Shown here: in pieces, positions 1-7,963 of the stretch
Layout: each line of letters begins with the position of its first letter
How positions within the stretch are numbered: the stretch's first letter is position 1
NCBI RefSeq assembly: GCF_900102945.1
Contig: NZ_FNGI01000005.1
Coordinates: 124,001-188,000 of the forward strand
DNA length: 64,000 bases
Reading direction: 5' to 3'
From: Modicisalibacter muralis
GTDB lineage: Bacteria; Pseudomonadota; Gammaproteobacteria; Pseudomonadales; Halomonadaceae
The notes under the pieces: generated by a model
The model's input: only the letters and a program-made list of their open reading frames with translations
What the model was told of the DNA's origin: nothing
The model's database searches: none
Program-made: the position numbers and the translations under genes

Positions 1-871
1 TCAGCTGGCCACCGGTCGAGGCCGCCGCCTCGACGCCGGCGGCGAAGCGCGGCGGATAGCCGGCCTTGCGCATCAGCGGAATGGTAATGACGCCGGTGGA
101 GACGGTATTGGCCACCGCCGAGCCGGACACCGAGCCCATCAGCCCCGACGAGAACACGGCGACGAAGCCCGGGCCGCCGGTCAAGCGCCCAGCCGCACAG
201 CGCGCCAGTTCGATGATGAAGTCCCCGGCGCCGGAGCGGACCAGGAAGGCGCCGAAGAGGATGAACATGAATACGTAGGACCAGGAGATACGCGCGATCA
301 TGCCCAGCATGCCCTCGCCGCCCAGGTAGCTGCGAAACAGCAGCGTCTCCCAGGTCAAGCCGGGGAATTGGAAGATACCGTCGATGTACTGGCCCCACCA
401 GGACACGTAGGTCAAGGCGATAATGCACAGCGCCGGAATGAACCAGCCGGTGGTGCGCCGCGCAAACTCAAGGGTCAGCGCCACGGCGGTGATCGAAACC
501 ATCCAATCCGCCGTGTTGAAGTTCACGCCACGCGCGTAGAGCGCATCTTCGAAGGCGATCAAATACAGCGCGCAGCTCGTCGCGGCCAGCGCCAGGATGA
601 CATCGATGACGAAGACCAGGTGTCGCGGGACTCGCCGCGCCGTACTGATCATGGGGATCGACAGCGCGCACAGCACGCCAAAAGCCCCGAAATGCAGGGC
701 ACTGGTCCATAGCGTCGACATCGTCGACAGCGTGTTGAAATACAGATGGCCCAAGGCCACGATAACCGCGAAAACGAACAGGAAGCGGCCAAGCCAGGGG
801 TGTTGCAGGCGCCCCTTGTCTTCGCTGGTACCCTCGTTGTCACGGACCTGATCGATCGTGGGATCGCTCAT
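1..871 (-). CDS. TRAP transporter fused permease (4TM/12TM type), partial
   Basis: Minus-strand reading frame open from an ATG at 871 to the left edge of the window, so the C-terminal part is missing. About 290 residues are visible: a short polar N-terminus, several hydrophobic helices (for example from FLFVFAVIVALGHLYF), then a DctM-like segment with the motif GLMGSVSGSAVANTVSTG and a segment ending RKAGYPPRFAAGVEAAAS. This order (small-permease-like part followed by the large-permease part in one chain) is typical of the fused TRAP permeases that work with TAXI-type binding proteins. The gene for such a binding protein lies just upstream (995-2002, same strand), so the two probably form one operon for Na+-driven uptake of an organic acid. 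The substrate cannot be told from the sequence. Confidence 0.88.
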   Translation of the reverse strand, partial: MSDPTIDQVRDNEGTSEDKGRLQHPWLGRFLFVFAVIVALGHLYFNTLSTMSTLWTSALHFGAFGVLCALSIPMISTARRVPRHLVFVIDVILALAATSCALYLIAFEDALYARGVNFNTADWMVSITAVALTLEFARRTTGWFIPALCIIALTYVSWWGQYIDGIFQFPGLTWETLLFRSYLGGEGMLGMIARISWSYVFMFILFGAFLVRSGAGDFIIELARCAAGRLTGGPGFVAVFSSGLMGSVSGSAVANTVSTGVITIPLMRKAGYPPRFAAGVEAAASTGGQL

Positions 872-994
872 GGATCACTCCGGAAAAGAGACAGGGAGCT
901 GCTGCGGCAGCTCGGGGGGATCACCCACCACGGCGGTCGGACGCGGTCATCAACCAACGTCACCGGGCCGTACGGCGACCCGGGACGAGGCGGT

Positions 995-2002
995 TTATTC
1001 GGTGATGGGCATCAAATGCTCGGGAATCTCCAGCCCCTGTTCTTGGAAGTAGCGCGCGGCGCCCGCATGCAGTGGCATCGGCAAGCCAGCGATCGCTTTC
1101 TCCAGTGCCATCGCCTTGGTCGCCGGGTGGATGTTGTTCAAAAAGGGCAGATTTTCGTACATCGTCTTGGTAATGGCGTAGACATGCTCCTCAGGAACAT
1201 CACTGCGCACCGTCAGCACGACGGGACTGGCGATAGTGGTTACAGGCTCATTCTGGTTGGGGTAGGTATTGGCCGGCAGTTCGTGGGGACTCCAGAGCTC
1301 GAACTCAGCATTGATACGCTCAAGCTGCGCTGGGGTAATCTCCAGGATGTCGACATTTTCACCGGCTTGCGCCAACAAGCGCGTCACCGCGGAGACGGGG
1401 GCACCGCCAATGATATTGGCACCGCTAACCCGACCATTGAGCATCGCATCGGTCGTGGGTCCAAACCCCAGGTACGCCAGGTTGAGCCGATTAACATCGA
1501 TCCCGAGCTGGCCCAATATGTAGCGACCCGAGCCCTCGGTGCCCGAGTTGCGCGCCCCGATAGAAAACGCGCCTTTTTCGTATAAATTTGTTAAGTCCTG
1601 GACGTTCCCGCTTTCGATGTACTCTTTATCCAGCAGGAAATGTTGCACGTCCTGCCACAGCATCGATACGCTGCGTAAATCCTTGTAGGCCTTGGGCACG
1701 GGACCGGTGCCGTTCCAGGCGAAGCTTCCATAAAGGCCTTGCAACATCCCAAACTGAGCCTGGTTCTCGTCCATGAGCTTTAGATTCTCTGCCGACCCGC
1801 CCGAACTGATGGCCGATAGTGAAATGCCGGATGTAGGTTCCAGTTTCACTTTGGTCAATGTCGATAGCGCAACCCCGACCGGATAGAACGTCCCGCCTGT
1901 CGTCGCGGTGGTCAGGATATATTGTCCTTGTGCCGCGGCCAGCGTAGAGACGGCGGTGAGAACCGCGCCAAAACAGATTGCCGATAGGTATCTTGTTAAC
2001 AT
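995..2002 (-). CDS. TAXI family TRAP transporter solute-binding protein
   Basis: Periplasmic binding component of the TRAP transporter whose permease starts at 871. The ATG at 2002 was chosen over an upstream one because it is preceded by GAGAGGA at normal spacing and opens a classic signal peptide (MLTRYLSAICFGAVLTAVST, cleavage near TLAAAQG). The mature part begins YILTTATTGGTFYPVGVALS, matching the TAXI family pattern (TxxxGGxYYPxG), followed by the SGGSAENLKLM segment. Length 335 residues is normal for the family. The gap to the permease gene is 123 bp. TAXI proteins typically bind glutamate or other dicarboxylates, but ligand prediction is not possible here. Confidence 0.92.
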   Translation of the reverse strand: MLTRYLSAICFGAVLTAVSTLAAAQGQYILTTATTGGTFYPVGVALSTLTKVKLEPTSGISLSAISSGGSAENLKLMDENQAQFGMLQGLYGSFAWNGTGPVPKAYKDLRSVSMLWQDVQHFLLDKEYIESGNVQDLTNLYEKGAFSIGARNSGTEGSGRYILGQLGIDVNRLNLAYLGFGPTTDAMLNGRVSGANIIGGAPVSAVTRLLAQAGENVDILEITPAQLERINAEFELWSPHELPANTYPNQNEPVTTIASPVVLTVRSDVPEEHVYAITKTMYENLPFLNNIHPATKAMALEKAIAGLPMPLHAGAARYFQEQGLEIPEHLMPITE

Positions 2003-2087
2003 GATTTGTTCCTCTCGAAGCACTCTTTCGGATGATCTCGGTGCGTTATGGCCAGGCCATCGCACCGAGGGGATGCCCAGACAGCGA

Positions 2088-2808
2088 TCACTGTCCGGGC
2101 ACGTTTAATGGCATCTCGCAACGCTCGAGCCAGGCTGTGAAAACCTGCCGAGCGACGGCTGACAGTTTCGGGCCGTAGCGAAGCGCCTGATTACGAATGG
2201 CCTGGGGGTCGATGCCGGCCAATGACAGTTCAAAGGCATGGCCGATCAGCCATTGCTCGATACGCGTGCCATCGGTTTCCAAGTGGAATTGCAAGGCAAG
2301 CGTGTGGTTCTCCAGGGCAAAAAGCCTGGCGATAACACCGGGGCGAAACGGCGAGTGCAGCGGCCTGAGCGGGAATCTCGAATTCGTCACCATGCCAATG
2401 CAGCACGGGCATGTTGTCGAGCGGAGCCATGAACGAAGCGCGCCCCGCTGCCGTCAGCGTCAAGGTGTCAAAACCGATCTCGCGGGCTGTCATGGCCGTG
2501 ATGAAGGCGCCCATGGCCCGGGCAATCAACTGAGCTCCCAGGCAGATTCCCAGGGTGGGGTAACCCGCGGTGATCCGCTGCTGAATGACCTCAAGCTCGG
2601 CTAAAAGAAAGGGGTAACGCGCCTCATCCAGGGCGCTGATCGGCCCACCCAACACCACCAGGAGATCGGCTTGCAGCGCCTCCTCGACCCAGCGGCTATC
2701 CAGCCCGATGTCGTGATAACGCACGTCATAACCGCGCTCACGCAGTAACGGTTCCCATACCCCCAAGTCCTCGAAGGAAACATGGCGAATGGCGAAGGCG
2801 GTCTTCAT
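2088..2808 (-). pseudogene. Class I glutamine amidotransferase-like protein, frameshifted
   Basis: The frame starting at 2808 encodes a GATase1 domain with the nucleophile motif GICLGAQL (Cys) and the segment LHWHGDEFEIPA. The rest of the fold (ALENHTLALQFHLE, carrying the catalytic His and Glu, to a stop at 2088) is in another frame. The break falls in a run of five T on the coding strand (A run 2319-2323): removing one T rejoins QAF to ALEN in perfect family order. As it stands the protein loses its catalytic His/Glu. The start overlaps the stop of the YggS-like gene by four bases (ATGA), so the two were co-transcribed. Either a genuine recent pseudogene or a sequencing error in a homopolymer. 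Confidence 0.8.
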
Positions 2809-3626
2809 TGCGAAATCCCCTCCGTGCTTCCCTGGTCAGGCCAAAAATGACGATCGGAAAGATGTCGAGGACCAAAGATTGCCTGTCCGATACGAACGAC
2901 CGTGGCGCCCTCTTCGATGGCGATCTCGTAATCACCCGACATCCCCATGGAGAGTGTCGCCATGTCGATACCCTCGGGCGCCTCCTGACGGAGCCGGTCG
3001 CGCAGGGTACGCAGACGCACGAAACAGGTCCGAGCGCGCGCTGGGTCGGACGATAGGGCCGCCAAGGTCATTAGTCCCCGGACCCTCAGGCTGGAAAACA
3101 CGGGCAGAGCATGAAGAAAGCCGGTGACTTCCTGTGGAGGAAGACCGTATTTACTGGTTTCACCCGAGGTATTGACCTGGATCAGCACGTCCAAGGATCG
3201 CCCCATTGCCTGCAAGCGTCGATCCAATGCCTCGGCCACTTTCAAGCTATCCAGTGCCTGAAACTCCGATGCGAATTGCGCAACGGTTTTCGCTTTATTG
3301 GTTTGAAGGTGGCCAATCATCGACCACCGCACCCCCTCAAGGTCGGCAAGCGCTTGCGACTTACGATCGGCTTCCTGAACGCGGTTTTCCCCGAATTCAC
3401 GACACCCCGCCGCATGAGCCCAGCGCAGCCGGGCAGCCTCGACGGTCTTGCTCACCGGCAACAGCCGGATATCAGTCGGAGAACGGCCGCTACGCTCGCA
3501 AGCGGCTGCTATACGGCGTTGAACAGCGGCCAGGTTATGCTGCAGATCGAGCGGCGATGCCACTGATGGATAGTCGTCGGCATCTTGCTCGTCGGGATAC
3601 GCGGTTCGTGACGCATTCATGGGCAT
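2805..3626 (-). CDS. YggS-family PLP homeostasis protein
   Basis: Single-domain PLP-binding protein of the YggS/PROSC family (alanine-racemase-like TIM barrel without racemase activity; known role in pyridoxal phosphate homeostasis). Recognised from LLPVSKTVEAARLRWA (PLP lysine), REFGENRVQEADRKS, WSMIGHLQTNKAK, LIQVNTSGETSKYGL, RGLMTLAAL and LSMGMSGDYEIAIEEGAT, which occur in the family order. The 273-residue length includes a roughly 25-residue N-terminal extension, so an internal start is possible. It overlaps the amidotransferase-like gene by four bases. This may be a second, accessory copy, since it sits among catabolic genes rather than beside pilT/proC as usual. Confidence 0.9.
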   Translation of the reverse strand: MPMNASRTAYPDEQDADDYPSVASPLDLQHNLAAVQRRIAAACERSGRSPTDIRLLPVSKTVEAARLRWAHAAGCREFGENRVQEADRKSQALADLEGVRWSMIGHLQTNKAKTVAQFASEFQALDSLKVAEALDRRLQAMGRSLDVLIQVNTSGETSKYGLPPQEVTGFLHALPVFSSLRVRGLMTLAALSSDPARARTCFVRLRTLRDRLRQEAPEGIDMATLSMGMSGDYEIAIEEGATVVRIGQAIFGPRHLSDRHFWPDQGSTEGISQ

Positions 3627-3751
3627 GACCTCGACGTCGATATCCGAAAACCGTTATCAGGGCCTTAGGGGCTCACGTGCTACAGGGAACGCCAAGGTGG
3701 GCTTGTGCTATGTCGAAACCCACGTGGGACGTGCTTGACGCAGGTAGCTTT

Positions 3752-4636
3752 TCAGCGAAGGTCGTCGAGTATTCTCTGCAGCCGATGACACCCCTCGGCG
3801 TTGAGCGCACTCAGCGGTGGGCGTGGGGCGCCGGTTTCAAGCCCAGTCAAGCGTAGGCCGGCTTTTACCGTGCTTGGCAGGCCACCGCGAAGAATGAAAT
3901 CCAGCAGAGGGAGCTGACGATAGAACAGGCTTTTCGCTTCGTCCCATTGACCCGCGTTCACGGCCGTATAGAGCTGACCGTTCAGATCGGGGATGAGATT
4001 GGGCGCTGCGGTGCACCACCCTTTTGCCCCAGCGACAAACGCTTCCAGAGCCATTGGGTTACAGCCGTTGTAGAAAGGCAGCTGCCCTTGCGAACGCAGG
4101 TTCAGCTGATGCATGCGCTGGATATCCCCCGTGCTCTCTTTGACCATGGTCACGTTGTCCACCGCGTTAACGATGCGCATGATCAAGTCCACGGACATGT
4201 CGATACCGCTGGTGCCGGGATTGTTATAGAGCATGATCGGGATGCCCAGGTTGTCGCCCACGGCACGGTAATGCTCGAAGATCTCCTCATCGCTGAGCTT
4301 CCAGTAAGAGATCGGCAGTATCATGACCGCGTCGGCACCGTGCGCTTCGGCGAACTGGGCACGCCGAAGCGTGCCCGCCGTGGTGAGATCGGAGACGCTG
4401 ACAATGGTCGGGATACGCCGATCGACCTGAGTCAGCGTGAACTCGGCCACCGCTTCCCACTCCTGTTCACTGAGATAGGCGCCCTCACCCGTGCTGCCGA
4501 GAGGCGCGATCGCGTGAACGCCACCGTCAATCAGCCGTTCGATGGAATGACCGAGAGCCGGCAGATCGAGTTGCCCTTCGCTGTCGAAAGGAGTGATGGT
4601 GTAACCGATAATGCCGTGAATGGACTGCGTGGACAT
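3752..4636 (-). CDS. DHDPS/NAL-family lyase (dihydrodipicolinate synthase-like)
   Basis: A 294-residue class I aldolase of the DapA/N-acetylneuraminate lyase family. Visible family features are the GSTGEGAYLS pyruvate-binding loop (residues 47-56), the tyrosine of LYNNPGTSG (Tyr137) and the Schiff-base lysine of MVKESTGD (Lys166). The second conserved tyrosine of true DapA is not evident, and the gene lies beside a class II aldolase rather than lysine genes, so a catabolic role on a 2-keto acid or sugar-acid derivative is more likely than lysine synthesis. It is followed on the same strand from 4688 by the class II aldolase gene (51-bp gap), which would be transcribed first. Confidence 0.87.
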   Translation of the reverse strand: MSTQSIHGIIGYTITPFDSEGQLDLPALGHSIERLIDGGVHAIAPLGSTGEGAYLSEQEWEAVAEFTLTQVDRRIPTIVSVSDLTTAGTLRRAQFAEAHGADAVMILPISYWKLSDEEIFEHYRAVGDNLGIPIMLYNNPGTSGIDMSVDLIMRIVNAVDNVTMVKESTGDIQRMHQLNLRSQGQLPFYNGCNPMALEAFVAGAKGWCTAAPNLIPDLNGQLYTAVNAGQWDEAKSLFYRQLPLLDFILRGGLPSTVKAGLRLTGLETGAPRPPLSALNAEGCHRLQRILDDLR

Positions 4637-4687
4637 CGTATACCCCTTACGTTCACCGGAAGTTAAAGACAGGCATGTCGTGGCTGC

Positions 4688-5467
4688 TCAACTCAAGCAG
4701 TCACTGTGCTGACGCAGGGTGCGACGTGCGTAGTAGTTGAAGGCCGCGCCATGACGCTTGGGCTTCGAGATCCAATCGTGAGCCTCGCGGCCGAGTTCCG
4801 GCGGGATGGGGCGGATATCGCCGGCGGACATGGCCAAAAGCTGTAGCCTGGCGGCGCGTTCAATCAACATGGCGATAACGCAGGCTTCCTCGATCGATTG
4901 GCCGGTGGACAACTGACCGTGGTGGGCCAGCAGGATGGCCCGCTTGTCGCCCAAGGCCTCAGAGATGATCTCGCCCTCCTCGTTGCCCACCGGCACACCC
5001 GGCCAGCTTTCGAGAAAGGCACAGTCTTCAAAGAGCGGACAGATATCCATGTGCGATACCGCCAGCGGCACCTCGAGCATCGACAAGGCGGCGATGTGCA
5101 AGGGGTGGGTATGAATGATGCAATTCACATCTTCACGAGCTCGGTAGACCCAGCTATGGAAGCGGTTTGCCGGGTTGGGCATGCCGCTTCCCTCGAGAAC
5201 GTTGAGATCCTCGTCCACGAGTAGCAGGTTGCCGGCGCTGATCTCGTCGAACCCCAGTCCCAGGCGCTGGGTATAGTAGGTGCCGGACTGAGGCCCACGC
5301 GCTGTAATCTGACCGGCAAGGCCCGAGTCGTGGCCGCCTTCAAAAAGAATCCGGCAGGTTAGTGCCAGTTTTTGGAGATCGGTCCAGGTATTATCACTGA
5401 GGCCGGTCTTCATTTGCTGTTCAGCATGGCGAACCAGGTCGTCTTTGGAAGTCTGCATGGTCGTCAT
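4688..5467 (-). CDS. Class II aldolase/adducin family protein
   Basis: A 259-residue zinc-dependent aldolase-fold protein. The metal-binding pair is seen in CIIHTHPLHIAALS (His119, His121), with a further conserved stretch AILLAHHGQLSTGQSIEEAC; the start of the fold, ALTCRILFEGGHDSGLAGQITAR, matches the usual N-terminal motif. Members include L-fuculose-phosphate aldolase, L-ribulose-5-phosphate epimerase and several decarboxylating or non-sugar enzymes; substrate cannot be assigned. It heads a minus-strand pair with the DHDPS-like lyase and is divergent from the XRE-cupin regulator, whose candidate operator (5535-5570) lies in the shared promoter region, suggesting direct control. Confidence 0.88.
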   Translation of the reverse strand: MTTMQTSKDDLVRHAEQQMKTGLSDNTWTDLQKLALTCRILFEGGHDSGLAGQITARGPQSGTYYTQRLGLGFDEISAGNLLLVDEDLNVLEGSGMPNPANRFHSWVYRAREDVNCIIHTHPLHIAALSMLEVPLAVSHMDICPLFEDCAFLESWPGVPVGNEEGEIISEALGDKRAILLAHHGQLSTGQSIEEACVIAMLIERAARLQLLAMSAGDIRPIPPELGREAHDWISKPKRHGAAFNYYARRTLRQHSDCLS

Positions 5468-5534
5468 AACATGTCCTTATCGCCGCTTGCGGCGAGGCTG
5501 GTGTTCTTACGGCCACATCGAGAGGTGAGTGGCG

Positions 5535-5570
5535 ATGACACAAATGACTATATATGACACAATGTGTCAT
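5535..5570. promoter_or_regulatory. Palindromic operator between aldolase and XRE-cupin genes
   Basis: Perfect palindrome with arms ATGACACA and TGTGTCAT around a single A (5554-5570), plus a second copy of the left arm, ATGACACAA, at 5535-5543, all in the divergent intergenic region. Likely binding site of the adjacent regulator. It also overlaps a possible upstream ATG (5554) of the regulator, which argues that the true start is further in. Confidence 0.6.
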
Positions 5571-5604
5571 CTGCAAACATCAATTTGATGGAATCTGTGC
5601 TGCA

Positions 5605-6144
5605 ATGTCTATGCGTTTGAAACTCTTGAGAAAAAAACTTGGTGTTACCTTGGAGGGGCTAGCGGGACAAACCGGGATGAGCAAAAGCTATCTGTCCAAG
5701 ATTGAACGCGGACTGAATACGCCGTCGATCGCGGCGGCGCTCAAACTGGCGAAGGCCATGAACGTCCAGGTCGAGGAACTGTTTTCCGATGAACTCGATG
5801 CTCAGCAGGGCTATAGCATCGTACGCGCCGAGCAGCGTGGTACTTTAACTAACGGTGATGAGAGCTTGTCCTACGCATCGCTGGCCAAAATGGTCGGCAA
5901 ACGTCAGTTGCTCCCGTTCATGCTCTACCCAAAGCCTGACTTCAACCACTCCGCCTTCAAAGAGCACCTCGGGGAGGAGTTTTTGTTTGTGCACCGCGGA
6001 CAAGTCGAAATCGATTTTATGACCGAACGCGTCACACTCAACGCTGGGGATGCGCTGCATTTCGATGCGAAACAACCCCACCGCATTCGCTCACTGGGCG
6101 ACTCCCGGGCCGAGTTGTTGGTGGTCGTCGACAGTCACGAGTGA
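5605..6144 (+). CDS. XRE-family regulator with C-terminal cupin domain
   Basis: Transcription factor with an N-terminal helix-turn-helix (LRKKLGVTLEGLAGQTGMSKSYLSKIERG) and a C-terminal cupin sensor domain (HLGEEFLFVHRGQVEIDF through LNAGDALHFDAKQPHRIRSLG). This architecture is common in regulators of small-molecule catabolism, with the cupin sensing the ligand. The start at 5605 (or 5611) is preferred over the ATG at 5554, which lies inside the palindrome 5554-5570. Divergent from the class II aldolase/DHDPS-like pair, so probably their repressor and autoregulator. About 180 residues, normal for the class. Confidence 0.88.
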   Translation: MSMRLKLLRKKLGVTLEGLAGQTGMSKSYLSKIERGLNTPSIAAALKLAKAMNVQVEELFSDELDAQQGYSIVRAEQRGTLTNGDESLSYASLAKMVGKRQLLPFMLYPKPDFNHSAFKEHLGEEFLFVHRGQVEIDFMTERVTLNAGDALHFDAKQPHRIRSLGDSRAELLVVVDSHE

Positions 6145-6352
6145 GCACCCAGGCGCGTACATGTAGGCGTTAGTGGATACCCGTGAACAGAGTCTCGAGC
6201 CCAGACCACGCCAGCGCCCTTTTCAACCGAGATCGTCGGCTGCGGCCGCAGCGCCGCAAGTGCGCCAAGACAATCCGACGGTTTATCCCGACGGCCGCCC
6301 ACGGCACGTCAACGGCATAAAGCTGCGCCTGACCGGCTCCTGCGGCTGGCCG
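6145..6352. other. Non-coding spacer
   Basis: Convergent gap between the XRE-cupin gene and the DUF411 gene. No convincing gene or strong terminator hairpin was seen. Confidence 0.4.
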
Positions 6353-6790
6353 TCATCTCGGAATACGGCGATAGGTCGCGTAGGCGACGCCACCCAAGTC
6401 GTAGACCCGAAGTGGTTCGGCGAGGCCACGTTCGATGCCAATTCCCGGCGACCCCATCAGCATGCCCGGCACGCTGATGCCGGCGATGGTGGGACGCTGG
6501 TCGAGCACCCGATGCACGCTTCTGACCGGGATGTGGCCCTCGAAGACATAACCCTCGATGATTGAGGTGTGGCAGCTGGCCAGCGGCCTGGGCACGCCCT
6601 GCTCCGCCTTGATCTGGGCCATGTCAGGCATCGGAATGACCACGACATCGAAACCATTCTCGCGCAGGTAATCGACGTACGCCGAGCAGCAGCCACCGCT
6701 CGGGCTTTTGTACAGTCGCACGGATTCGCTGGCGGCAACGGCCGTCAGCGGCGTGACGAGCAGGAGAGCTATCAGAAAGGGGCGGACCAT
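6353..6790 (-). CDS. DUF411 domain-containing protein (probable metal-binding)
   Basis: A 145-residue exported protein: signal peptide MVRPFLIALLLVTPLTAVAA, then the DUF411 core with the paired-cysteine motif SPSGGCCSAYVDYLRENGF, the segment RPLASCHTSIIEGYVFEGHIPV and the methionine-containing end PGMLMGSPGIG. DUF411 proteins are commonly found in copper and other metal-resistance clusters, and the CopD remnant at 6938 fits that, but the function is not established. It has a normal length and looks intact. Confidence 0.85.
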   Translation of the reverse strand: MVRPFLIALLLVTPLTAVAASESVRLYKSPSGGCCSAYVDYLRENGFDVVVIPMPDMAQIKAEQGVPRPLASCHTSIIEGYVFEGHIPVRSVHRVLDQRPTIAGISVPGMLMGSPGIGIERGLAEPLRVYDLGGVAYATYRRIPR

Positions 6791-6937
6791 GACACGAACC
6801 TCCTGTGAACGATGGGATCAGGTTACACGCATCAGCGACATCGCATTATCGTCACCACAACGCATAAATCGCCCTCGGGGCGTCGGCCCCCACCAGCAAT
6901 GGGTAACGCGGCTGAGGGAATTCAGCTCATGGCGAAA

Positions 6938-7407
6938 TCAACCGGACGGTGGCCCGGTAAACGTGGTAAACGATGCCGTTACCATCAGGATGACGATCAC
7001 CACGACGAGTTCGCTGCCGATGGAGCGTTTCAACGCGGAAATTGCCCCGGCCTCCTGAGCCCTAAGCCGTGGCACCAGGCGCCGCCGGTTGACAGCCGCC
7101 AGCGACAACAGTCCCGCCACCGCGATCAGTTTGAGCGAGAACAAACGCCCGTACGGGGTCGTCACCAGATTCGTGACCGAGCCCAGAAGCAGCCACGCCA
7201 GTGTCGTGCCGGCGATGACCAGGCCGGCCACGATAAAGCGCGCGTAATCGCCGAATCGCTCGAGTATCGGCACGGCTTCACCGGGGTGCGCGGACCATGC
7301 GAGATGGAGCAACGGGGGCAACGAGCCGATCCAGTAAGCCACGGCCGCTAGATGGAGGATCAGCAGCGCCTGCGCGAACGCACCGACGCCCGAGGCGTGT
7401 CCGGGAA
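6938..7407 (-). pseudogene. copD-like copper resistance protein, C-terminal remnant
   Basis: The frame encodes the final four-helix part of a CopD-family membrane protein: AFAQALLILHLAAVAYWIG, then LPPLLHLAWSAHPGEAVPILERFGDYARF, several hydrophobic helices and the end VTASFTTFTGPPSG. Its 5' part is missing: near 7400 the reading frame runs into sequence belonging to a beta-hydroxyacid dehydrogenase gene on the same strand. The apparent long frame reaching 7702 is therefore an artificial fusion of copD with an out-of-frame stretch of that dehydrogenase. A deletion joining two unrelated genes best explains this. Confidence 0.78.
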
Positions 7408-7883
7408 ATAGATCTGCTTTTCCGCAATCGCATCCAGTACCGACTGGCTGTCGGCAATGGCCTGCCGATCCCCCCCAGCAGCAGGGTGGCGCTGCCGGCT
7501 TCCATCTGGCTGACTCCAGCCAGCACCGACGCATCGACGATGGAGATGCCGTACGGCTCGAGTATCTCCTGGCTTTTGTGTATGTGCTCCGGATTGACCG
7601 TGCTCGTTTCCACGACGATGCTGCCACTTTCGAGATTGCTGGCCAGCGTTTCCAGAACGGCCTGAGAGATGTCGGGGCGCGGCAGGGACAGCACGACAAC
7701 ACTCTTCCCCGGCAATGCCTTCTGCGAAGCGAGGGCCTTCGCCCCGAACGATGCCTCCGCTTTCTTCACTTTTTCCTCGTCGACATCAAAGACCGTGACG
7801 GCAAAGCGCCTGGCTATTCTCTCGGCAACGAGGTACCCCATATTTCCGAGGCCGTAAACGACGATGTTGTCTATAGCTTGCAT
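7400..7883 (-). pseudogene. 3-hydroxyisobutyrate dehydrogenase-like, N-terminal remnant
   Basis: From an ATG at 7883 the sequence encodes a Rossmann domain, NIVVYGLGNMGYLVAERIAR, then VVVLSLPRPDISQAVLETL and SIVVETSTVNPEHIHKSQEI and the substrate-site segment DASVLAGVSQMEAGSATLLLGG. After that the frame breaks in a G run (about 7471-7476): adding one G restores GDRQAIADSQSVLDAI and EKQIYFPD. The coding sequence is then cut near 7400 by the copD remnant, so the whole C-terminal domain is absent. Non-functional by both frameshift and truncation. Confidence 0.8.
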
Positions 7884-7963
7884 GATTCGCTCCATGACAG
7901 TCACCGACCCCAATGCCGGTGGCGGCGGCTCATGACCGACCGACTTTTCAGAATTGGCAAGGC

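Noticed and set aside
746-1585. Long plus-strand open frame opposite the TAXI binding protein
   Set aside because: Antisense shadow of two clear minus-strand TRAP genes in GC-rich DNA; no family motifs.
3947-4666. Plus-strand frame opposite the DHDPS-like gene
   Set aside because: Shadow frame; composition rich in Arg/His/Asp and no recognisable domain.
6938-7702. 254-residue membrane protein with a Cys/Trp-rich N-terminus
   Set aside because: The first 100 residues are an out-of-frame reading of the dehydrogenase remnant; only the copD tail is real.
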